Part shown: positions 58,471-64,000 of the stretch, piece after piece | Numbering within the stretch: the first letter of the stretch is position 1 | Layout: each line of letters begins with the position of its first letter | The notes under the pieces: generated by a model | What the model was told of the DNA's origin: nothing | The model's input: only the letters and a program-made list of their open reading frames with translations | Databases searched by the model: none | Program-made: the position numbers and the translations under genes | Assembly: GCA_963844405.1 (NCBI GenBank) | Contig: CAWJNZ010000009.1 | Coordinates: 1 to 64,000 of the forward strand | Source of the DNA: DASSUW01 sp963844405 | GTDB lineage: Bacteria; Actinomycetota; Thermoleophilia; Solirubrobacterales; Solirubrobacteraceae | DNA: 64,000 nucleotides | Reading direction: 5' to 3'

Positions 58471-58647
58471 CCGGCGATCGCGTTCGTGGCCGGCGTCGGC
58501 CTCGCCTCGGCGGCCTGGCACCTCGTGCTCACGCTGGCCGTCGGCCACGGCGGGCGCTGGCTGACCCCGCGGGTGCGGCGCGGCCTGGCGATCGGCGGAC
58601 GCATCGGCGTCCTCGCGATCGCCGCCCACCTCGCGCTCGGCGCGTGA
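58471..58647 (+). pseudogene. LysE-family exporter, C-terminal remnant
   Basis: About 58 residues in frame to the TGA at 58645-58647: AFVAGVGLASAAWHLVLTLAVGHGGRWLTPRVRRGLAIGGRIGVLAIAAHLALGA. This matches the last two transmembrane segments of LysE/RhtB amino acid exporters (xFxAGVxLASxxWxxxL..., RRxL...GxxlxxxGxxL). No start codon or N-terminal half exists. lrp-lysE are usually divergent neighbours, with Lrp controlling the exporter, so a deletion removed the shared promoter and both N-termini. Confidence 0.65.
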
Positions 58648-58725
58648 AGTTCAGATCCGGCGGCGGCGTGGCTGGACGCCTGCCCTCGGGTGCGCGACAA
58701 TCCGGTCACGACGTGAGGTCGTGCG

Positions 58726-59250
58726 ATGTTCGCCGCCGCACCGAGCAAGCTCCCGTTCTACATCGCGGGCGGCCTGCTGGCCGCCTGGGCGGTGCTTCTC
58801 GCAGGGTGGGGCATCACGCACGCCGAGTTCCCGGGGTCGGAGGGCCGCGGGCGGCTCGTGATGCTCACCAGCTTCATGCTCGTCGCCGCGACGATCACGG
58901 CGGCGGTGCTCACCGGCGGCGGCGAGGAGCACGCGGCCGGGGAGGGCGCGACGCCGAAGGCGACGGGGCGCACGCTCGCGCTCGCCGCCGACCCCGGCGG
59001 CGCGCTGCGCTTCGACAAGACCCGGGCCGCGGTGCTCGCCGGCCGCGTCACGGTCAGGCTGACCAACGACTCGTCGGTCGAGCACAACGTGACGATCGCG
59101 CAGGGCTCACGGACCCTCGGGGCGACCGACACGATCACCGAGTCGGCTGACACGCTGCGACTCGAGCTCCGGCCCGGCGACTACGTCTTCTTCTGCTCGG
59201 TCGTCGGGCATCGCGAGTCCGGCATGGAGGGCTCCCTCACCGTGGAGTAG
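58726..59250 (+). CDS. Membrane-anchored cupredoxin-like (type 1 copper) protein
   Basis: A protein of 174 residues. Two hydrophobic segments at the N-terminus (FYIAGGLLAAWAVLLAGWGI and LVMLTSFMLVAATITAAVL) anchor it, with a Glu/His/Ala-rich linker (GGGEEHAAGEGAT). The outer domain is a cupredoxin: LRFDKTRAAVLAGRVTVRLTNDSSVEHNVTIAQG...LRLELRPGDYVFFCSVVGHRESGMEGSLTVE. His (EHN), Cys (FFC), His (GH) and Met (SGME) are the four type 1 copper ligands in their usual order. It probably carries electrons in a respiratory branch. The next coding segment continues directly behind the stop. Confidence 0.82.
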   Translation: MFAAAPSKLPFYIAGGLLAAWAVLLAGWGITHAEFPGSEGRGRLVMLTSFMLVAATITAAVLTGGGEEHAAGEGATPKATGRTLALAADPGGALRFDKTRAAVLAGRVTVRLTNDSSVEHNVTIAQGSRTLGATDTITESADTLRLELRPGDYVFFCSVVGHRESGMEGSLTVE

Positions 59251-59460
59251 CTGTTCACGCCCCGGCCCACGAAGGAGCTGTCCGCCTGCTACCACCCCGA
59301 GCGCGGGTTCTGGTGGACGCCGCCGCCCGCCGATCCCACGCTCGCACGCATCGGCGGCACGACGACGCTGTTCCACAACGACCACACGCGCGGCAGCTTC
59401 CGCACGGTCCGGAAGGCGGGCGCCCGGGCCTGCTTCGAGGGCAACTTCGTCGCGCACTAG
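59251..59460 (+). pseudogene. Gene remnant, 69-codon C-terminal fragment of an unrecognised protein
   Basis: Directly after the cupredoxin stop and in the same frame, codons with strong G/C third positions encode LFTPRPTKELSACYHPERGFWWTP...RIGGTTTLFHNDHTRGSFRTVRKAGARACFEGNFVAH before TAG 59458-59460. There is no ATG, GTG or TTG at the beginning; only CTG 59251 could serve. The composition, two Cys and clear end argue for a real gene end whose start was deleted, or for a CTG-started small protein. I do not recognise the family. Confidence 0.45.
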
Positions 59461-59463
59461 GGC

Positions 59464-59485
59464 GAGGCCCCAGGAGCGGGGCCTC
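59464..59485. terminator. Terminator hairpin between convergent genes
   Basis: GAGGCCCC (59464-59471) pairs perfectly with GGGGCCTC (59478-59485), loop AGGAGC. It follows the + strand remnant by 3 bases and the stop of the minus-strand small peptide by ~14 bases, so it can serve both directions. Confidence 0.7.
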
Positions 59486-59498
59486 TCGTGTCCTGTTC

Positions 59499-59570
59499 CT
59501 AGAGCAGGAGCAGCAGCAGCACGATGACGGCGATGATCAGCGCAATGACAGCGATGGTCCGGGTGTTCAC
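59499..59570 (-). CDS. Small hydrophobic membrane peptide (23 residues)
   Basis: GTG 59570 with GGGAG 9 bases upstream; the product is MNTRTIAVIALIIAVIVLLL plus LLL and stops at TAG. It is a single transmembrane helix with a short basic N-terminus and nothing else. Such peptides are common in actinobacteria but are too short for family assignment. The terminator at 59464-59485 lies downstream. The G/C third positions are mixed (GCT, ATT occur), so support is moderate. Confidence 0.45.
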   Translation of the reverse strand: MNTRTIAVIALIIAVIVLLLLLL

Positions 59571-59892
59571 GAGAGCGTCTCCCTCATCCCGCGGGCGCTC
59601 CTTCGCGGCGCCCACGTGTACGAGAGTATTCCCCGGTCACCGGACGAAACCTGCGTGGGCGCAACGACGAGGCCGGCCTTTCGTGGCGCGAAGCCGACCA
59701 GCGGCGCTGAGCCCTCGAACCCGCTCTCGTACCGTCGATGAACCATCCCGGAGGCTCGGCCGTCGGGAGCGTCTTCACGATGAAGTCAGCATCTCACAGG
59801 TCCCTCATTGGGCGGAGAACCATCGCGGCGAGGCGACTTCCGTCGATCTTCCAATTGGCAGCGGACGGCGCGCACAGGAATACTCGGCGCCT
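59571..59892. other. 322-base stretch without a recognisable gene, upstream of lysA
   Basis: No frame on either strand has coding-like composition or protein-like translation over its length. GC is lower than in the flanks. A short inverted repeat (GGGCGC / GCGCCC) occurs near its left end. AGGAATACT (about 59875-59883) resembles a -10 region shortly before the lysA GTG. It probably contains the lysA promoter and leader; I cannot define a riboswitch. Confidence 0.5.
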
Positions 59893-61134
59893 GTGGGCAT
59901 CTTCGACGTGCTTCCGCGCACCGCCGAGACGAGGGACGGCCGGCTGACGATCGGCGGCGTCGCGCTGGCCGACGTGGCGGCGGAGTTCGGCACGCCGGCC
60001 TTCGTGGTCGACGAGCAGGGGCTGCGCGAGACGGCGCGCGAGTACCTCGAGGCGTTCACGAGCCGGCACCGGCGCACCGACGTGCACTTCGCGTCCAAGG
60101 CGCTCCCCTGCGCCCCCGTGACGCGGATCCTCGCCGAGGAGGGGCTGGGCTGCGACGTCGCGAGCGCCGGCGAGCTGAAGATCGCGCTCGCGGCCGGCTT
60201 CGACCCCGAACACCTCCTCCTGCACGGCAACGCCAAGAGCGACCTCGACATCCAGACGGCGCTCGACGCCGGCGTCGGACTGATCGTCGTCGACAACACG
60301 GACGACGTCGACCGCCTCGAGCGGCTCGCGGCCGCCACCCAGCCGGTGCTGCTGCGGGTCAACCCCGCCGTCCCCGGCGAGACGCACGCGGCCATGGACA
60401 CCGGCAGCCCGGAGGCCAAGTTCGGGGTCTCGCTCGACGAGGCGCCGCGCCTCATCGAGCGCATCCAGAGCGCGCCGAAGCTCGACCTGCGCGGCCTGCA
60501 CGTCCACATCGGCTCCCAGCTGCTCGAGCTCGAAGGCTTCGGCAAGGCCGCCGAGGCGCTCGCCGCGCTCGGCCGCTTCCCGGTCTACGACCTCGGCGGC
60601 GGGCTCGGCATCGCGTACCGGCCAGAGGAGAACGCTCCGTCGATCGCCGACTACGCCCAGGCTACGGTCACAGCACTGCACGAGCACCTCGACCCGGAGG
60701 CCGACCTGATCGTCGAGCCCGGCCGCTCCGTGGTCGGCCGCTCGATGGTCACCCTTTACGAGGTCATCACCGTCAAGCGCGGCCGGCTCACCCACGTCGC
60801 CGTCAACGGCGGCATGGGCGACAACCTCGAGCCGATGCTCTACGGCCAGCGCTTCGCCCCCTTCGTGCTCGACGAGCAGCGCCCGGCGGAGGCCTGCGAG
60901 CTCGTCGGCCACCACTGCGAGAGCGGCGACGTGCTGGAACGGGACGTCGAGCTGGCGACGCCCGAGACCGGCGACCACGTCGTCGTGCCCGTGACCGGCG
61001 CCTACTGCTACTCGCTCTCGAACAACTACAACGGCGCGCGCCGCCCGCCGGTCGTCCTCTGCAAGGACGGCGAGGCGACCCTCGCGGTGCGGCGCGAGAC
61101 CTTCGACGACCTGCTGGCGAGGAACGTCCGATGA
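59893..61134 (+). CDS. lysA: Diaminopimelate decarboxylase
   Basis: A protein of 413 residues from GTG 59893, just before GIFDVLPRTAETRDGRLTIGGVALADVAAEFGTPAFVVDEQGLRE. PLP fold type III motifs: HFASKALPC with the Schiff-base Lys, GCDVASAGELKIAL, LLHGNAKSD, KFGVSLDEAP, LRGLHVHIGSQ, YDLGGGLGIAY, IVEPGRSVVG, CESGDVLERD and TGAYCYSLSNNYNGARRPPVVL. It makes lysine from meso-diaminopimelate. It overlaps the start of the amine oxidase (ATGA), which is unusual for lysA and raises the option of a related amino acid decarboxylase that makes an amine for that oxidase; the motifs favour lysA. Confidence 0.85.
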   Translation: MGIFDVLPRTAETRDGRLTIGGVALADVAAEFGTPAFVVDEQGLRETAREYLEAFTSRHRRTDVHFASKALPCAPVTRILAEEGLGCDVASAGELKIALAAGFDPEHLLLHGNAKSDLDIQTALDAGVGLIVVDNTDDVDRLERLAAATQPVLLRVNPAVPGETHAAMDTGSPEAKFGVSLDEAPRLIERIQSAPKLDLRGLHVHIGSQLLELEGFGKAAEALAALGRFPVYDLGGGLGIAYRPEENAPSIADYAQATVTALHEHLDPEADLIVEPGRSVVGRSMVTLYEVITVKRGRLTHVAVNGGMGDNLEPMLYGQRFAPFVLDEQRPAEACELVGHHCESGDVLERDVELATPETGDHVVVPVTGAYCYSLSNNYNGARRPPVVLCKDGEATLAVRRETFDDLLARNVR

Positions 61135-62972
61135 CCCCGCATCCGCTCGACCCTCTGTCGGCCGACGAGATCCGGCAGGCCGCCGCCATCCTCAGACGCG
61201 ATCGCGAGGTCACCGATCGCTGGCGCTTCGCCACGATCGAGCTCAAGGAGCCCCCGAAGCAGGGTGGCGCCACGGACCGCAAAGCCACCGTCGTCTGCTG
61301 GAACCGCGACGACGGGCGCGTGTACAAGGCCGTCGTCTCGCTCACCGGCGATGCCGTCGAACGATGGGACCACGTCCCCGACGGCCAGCCGAACATGACC
61401 GTCGACGAGTTCAACGAGTGCAACGAGACCCTGCGCAAGGACCCGCGGGTGATCGAGGCGCTGGCCGCCCGCGGCATCACGGAGATCGACAACGTCCTGA
61501 TCGACACCTGGGCCTACGGCGCCCACCTGGTGCCCGAGCAGCATCGCGGCGGCCGCATCGGCTGGGCCGACGTCTGGTACCGCACGACGCCCGACTCCAG
61601 CCCGTACGCGAACCCGGTGACCGGGCTGCACTTCGTCGTCGACCTCAACCGCATGGAGCTGCTCGAGATCGAGGACACCCACCGCGTCGACGAGCCGCAG
61701 ACGATGGGCGAGTACGTCCCCGACCTCGTCCCCGGCCAGCGCCTGCGCGACGACATCGCCGCCCTCCACATCCACCAGCCCGACGGACCGTCCTTCACGC
61801 TCGACGGCAACGCCCTGAGCTGGCAGAAGTGGACGCTACGGGTCGGCTTCAACCCGCGCGAGGGCATGGTGCTCCACACCATCGCCTACGACGGCCGCTC
61901 GATCGCCCACCGCATCAGCTTCGCCGAGATGGTCGTCCCCTACCGCGACCCCACGACCGACCACTACCGCCGCACGGCGTTCGACATCGGCGAGTGGGGG
62001 CTCGGCTTCATGACCACCTCGCTGGAGCTCGGCTGCGACTGCCTGGGCGAGATCCGCTACCTCGACGCCACGGTCCACGACACCCGCGGCGAGCCCCAGC
62101 GGATCGGCAACGCGATCTGCATCCACGAGGAGGACGACGGCGTGCTCTGGAAGCACGTAGACGCCCGGACGGGCGCCGAGACGCGGCGGGCGAGGCGGCT
62201 GGTCCTCTCCTTCCACGCCACGGTCGCCAACTACGAGTACCTCGTCTACTGGCGCTTCTACCAGGACGGCAACATCGAGTGCGAGGTGCGGGCGACCGGG
62301 ATCATGGTCACCACCCACTTCGCCGACGAGCAGCCCCCGTACGGGACGCTGGTCGACGACCGCACGTACGCGCCGTTCCACCAGCACTTCCTCGTCGCCC
62401 GCCTCGACCTCGACGTCGACGGCGAGGCCAACACCGTCCACATGACCGAGTCCGAGGCGCTCCCGACCGACGACGGCAACCCGTACGGCCTCGCCCTCGT
62501 CCAGCGCAGCGTCCCGCTCGAGCGCGAGGGCGGTCAGGACTACGACTGGGCCACCCAGCGGGCCTGGAAGGTCGTCAACCCGCGCTCGACCAACGGCCAC
62601 GGCACGCCGGTCGGCTACAAGCTCGTGCCCGGCGGCTGCTTCCCGCCGATGCTCGACCCCGACTCCCCCGTGCTCAGGCGCGCCCAGGCCATCGGGCACA
62701 CGCTCTGGGTCACGCCGTTCCACGAGGAGGAGCGGTGGCCGTGCGGCGAGTTCGTGGTCCAGAGCGAGGAGGATCGCGGGCTGCCCGTCTGGACCGCCCA
62801 GGACCGCCCGATTGAGGACACGGACATCGTCCTCTGGTACGTGTTCGGGATCCACCACATCACGCGACCCGAGGAGTGGCCTGTGATGTCGGTCGACAAG
62901 GTCTCGTTCTGGCTCAAGCCGACCGGGTTCTTCGACCGCAACCCCGCCCTCGACGTGCCGCCGACCCACTGA
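61131..62972 (+). CDS. Copper-containing primary amine oxidase
   Basis: A protein of 613 residues. The topaquinone precursor motif is TVANYEYLVYWRFYQDG, in which the first Tyr of NYEY becomes TPQ. Copper ligands are the HQH in PFHQHFLVARLDLDVDG and the His in CGEFVVQ.../HHITRPEEWPVM region (GIHHITRPEEWPVM). The N-terminal halves include the amine oxidase N domains (HPLDPLSADEIRQAAAILR). No signal peptide is seen. It oxidises primary amines to aldehydes with release of ammonia and H2O2. An aldehyde dehydrogenase follows 16 bases downstream, a normal pairing. Confidence 0.9.
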   Translation: MTPHPLDPLSADEIRQAAAILRRDREVTDRWRFATIELKEPPKQGGATDRKATVVCWNRDDGRVYKAVVSLTGDAVERWDHVPDGQPNMTVDEFNECNETLRKDPRVIEALAARGITEIDNVLIDTWAYGAHLVPEQHRGGRIGWADVWYRTTPDSSPYANPVTGLHFVVDLNRMELLEIEDTHRVDEPQTMGEYVPDLVPGQRLRDDIAALHIHQPDGPSFTLDGNALSWQKWTLRVGFNPREGMVLHTIAYDGRSIAHRISFAEMVVPYRDPTTDHYRRTAFDIGEWGLGFMTTSLELGCDCLGEIRYLDATVHDTRGEPQRIGNAICIHEEDDGVLWKHVDARTGAETRRARRLVLSFHATVANYEYLVYWRFYQDGNIECEVRATGIMVTTHFADEQPPYGTLVDDRTYAPFHQHFLVARLDLDVDGEANTVHMTESEALPTDDGNPYGLALVQRSVPLEREGGQDYDWATQRAWKVVNPRSTNGHGTPVGYKLVPGGCFPPMLDPDSPVLRRAQAIGHTLWVTPFHEEERWPCGEFVVQSEEDRGLPVWTAQDRPIEDTDIVLWYVFGIHHITRPEEWPVMSVDKVSFWLKPTGFFDRNPALDVPPTH

Positions 62973-62988
62973 CACCGGAGGAGAGACC

Positions 62989-64000
62989 ATGGAGATCGCA
63001 AACTTCATCCACGGCAAGAAGGTCGCTGCGGCGAGCGGTGAGACGACCGATCTCGTCGACCCCAGCACGGGCGACGTCTTCGCCACCGCGCCGCTCTCGC
63101 GCGAGGCGGACGTCGACGCCGCCTTCCAGGACGCGGCGCGCGCGTTCGAGGGCTGGCGCGACACGACGCCGAGCGAGCGCCAGCGGGCGTTGTTGCGGAT
63201 CGCCGACGCCATCGAGGAGCGCGCCGAGGAGCTCGTGGACGTCGAGTCCCAGAACACCGGCAAGCCGAAGCAGCTCACGATGGAGGAGGAAGTGCCTCCG
63301 ATGTGCGACCAGATCCGCTTCTTCGCGGGCGCGGCGCGCGTGCTGGACGGCAAGTCGGCCGGCGAGTACATGAGCGGCTACACGTCGTTCATCCGGCGCG
63401 AGCCGGTCGGCGTCTGTGCCGCCGTCACGCCGTGGAACTACCCGGCGATGATGGCGGTCTGGAAGTGGGCGCCCGCGCTGGCGGCCGGCAACACGATGGT
63501 CCTCAAGCCGTCCGACACCACGCCGGCGAGCACGGTGTGGATGGCCGAGGTGATGGCCGAGTTCCTGCCCGAGGGCGTCCTCAACGTGGTCTGCGGCGAC
63601 CGCGACACCGGCGCCGCGCTGGTCGGGCACCCGATCCCGCAGATGGTCTCGATCACCGGCAGCGTCCGCGCCGGCATGGCGGTGGCCAAGGCGGCGGCCG
63701 ACGACGTCAAGCGCGTCCACCTCGAGCTCGGCGGCAAGGCGCCGGTGATCGTGTTCGACGACGCCGACCTCGAGCTGGCGGCCGAGAACATCGCGATCGC
63801 GGGCTACTTCAACGCCGGCCAGGACTGCACGGCGGCCACCCGCGTGCTGGCCGGCCCCGGCATCCACGACGACTTCGTCGCCGCGCTCGCCGAGCAGGCC
63901 AAGAACACGCAGACCGGCCCGCCGTCGAACGGCGACGTGCTCTACGGGCCGCTCAACAACGAGAGCCAGCTCGCGCAGGTGAGCGGCTTCATCGACCGCG
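62989..64000 (+). CDS. Aldehyde dehydrogenase (aminobutyraldehyde/betaine-aldehyde type), 3' end beyond window
   Basis: ATG 62989, 10 bases after GGAGGAG. 337 codons are visible: FIHGKKVAAASGE..., VDPSTGDVFATAPLS, AVTPWNYPAMMAVWKWAPALAAGNTMVLKPSDTTP (NAD/catalytic Asn), TGSVRAGMAVAKAAADDVKRVHLELGGKAPVIVFDDADLE with the general-base Glu in ELGGK, and the nucleophile in FNAGQDCTAATRV. The FNAGQDCTA signature is typical of gamma-aminobutyraldehyde and betaine-aldehyde dehydrogenases. It would oxidise the aldehyde made by the adjacent amine oxidase. The gene continues past the right edge. Confidence 0.88.
   Translation, partial: MEIANFIHGKKVAAASGETTDLVDPSTGDVFATAPLSREADVDAAFQDAARAFEGWRDTTPSERQRALLRIADAIEERAEELVDVESQNTGKPKQLTMEEEVPPMCDQIRFFAGAARVLDGKSAGEYMSGYTSFIRREPVGVCAAVTPWNYPAMMAVWKWAPALAAGNTMVLKPSDTTPASTVWMAEVMAEFLPEGVLNVVCGDRDTGAALVGHPIPQMVSITGSVRAGMAVAKAAADDVKRVHLELGGKAPVIVFDDADLELAAENIAIAGYFNAGQDCTAATRVLAGPGIHDDFVAALAEQAKNTQTGPPSNGDVLYGPLNNESQLAQVSGFIDR

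Overview
The window is high-GC DNA (roughly 70% or more by eye from about 3.2 kb onward) with dense, overlapping operons, GTG and TTG starts and near-total G/C at third codon positions. Gene content (ECF sigma factor, Ser/Thr kinase with FHA partner, UTRA-type GntR regulators, a Rhodococcus/Mycobacterium-type microcompartment, collagen-like and RTX-like secreted proteins) points to an actinomycete, most plausibly the Thermoleophilia/Solirubrobacterales; that placement is inference. The first ~3.15 kb is different. It has lower GC and carries lipopolysaccharide-heptose genes (hldD end, a gmhB-hldE fusion, a broken flippase, an FkbM methyltransferase start) of Gram-negative type. It stops inside the FkbM gene at the same place where an actinobacterial protease-nuclease gene on the other strand also stops, so the ends of two unrelated genomes appear to be joined at about 3149-3208.

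Layout. 3.2-9.4 kb: truncated trypsin/NUC protein, divergent cyclic-nucleotide-binding protein, TetR regulator with a visible operator, and an alpha/beta-hydrolase/glycosyltransferase fusion. 9.5-15.6 kb: hydantoinase B and A and a molybdenum hydroxylase large subunit in one operon. 15.6-20 kb: thioredoxin-fold protein, HtpG-like ATPase and a coupled TPR protein. 20-23.3 kb: a compact cassette of SAM methyltransferase, a 21-residue peptide ending in Asn and an E1/ThiF enzyme of MccB size, divergent from an ECF sigma factor and two winged-helix proteins. 23.3-28.4 kb: glutamate-synthase-like protein, MaoC protein, and a cobalamin riboswitch in front of a secreted alpha/alpha-toroid protein with a collagen-like segment, divergent from a short core-MetE methionine synthase. 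28.4-36.8 kb: deacetylase, intradiol dioxygenase, amidohydrolase, kinase/FHA pair, glycine-cysteine-tailed protein, a histidine kinase with two response regulators, and an isochorismatase. 36.8-43.7 kb: a polyol-type catabolic operon (two FGGY kinases, GlpD, GntR, zinc dehydrogenase) and a divergent TIM-barrel gene. 43.9-53 kb: a complete bacterial microcompartment operon of the RMM (1-amino-2-propanol) type. 53-64 kb: RTX-like secreted protein, heavily frameshifted citrate-synthase-like and CoA-ligase genes, VOC and GST proteins, an lrp/lysE deletion scar, a cupredoxin, and lysA with a copper amine oxidase and an aldehyde dehydrogenase.

How the parts work together. In the microcompartment operon the permease would import an amino alcohol. 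The SDR, the APH-type kinase and the class-III PLP enzyme would convert it to an aldehyde, and the acylating dehydrogenase, which carries a C-terminal encapsulation helix, would oxidise it inside a shell of two BMC-T, one BMC-H and one EutN/CcmL protein. A fifth small protein carries an N-terminal encapsulation-type helix and looks like undescribed cargo. AGTTGTC-type palindromes occur at 43.0, 45.46 and 54.66 kb and suggest a shared regulator, probably one of the two GntR proteins encoded here.

The most novel candidate is the methyltransferase/peptide/E1 cassette at 20.0-21.8 kb, which resembles a peptidyl-nucleotide (microcin C-like) or related RiPP system. Quality caution: at least a dozen genes are interrupted by single-base indels, most of them repaired by removing one base, so the sequence is probably a draft or metagenomic assembly.
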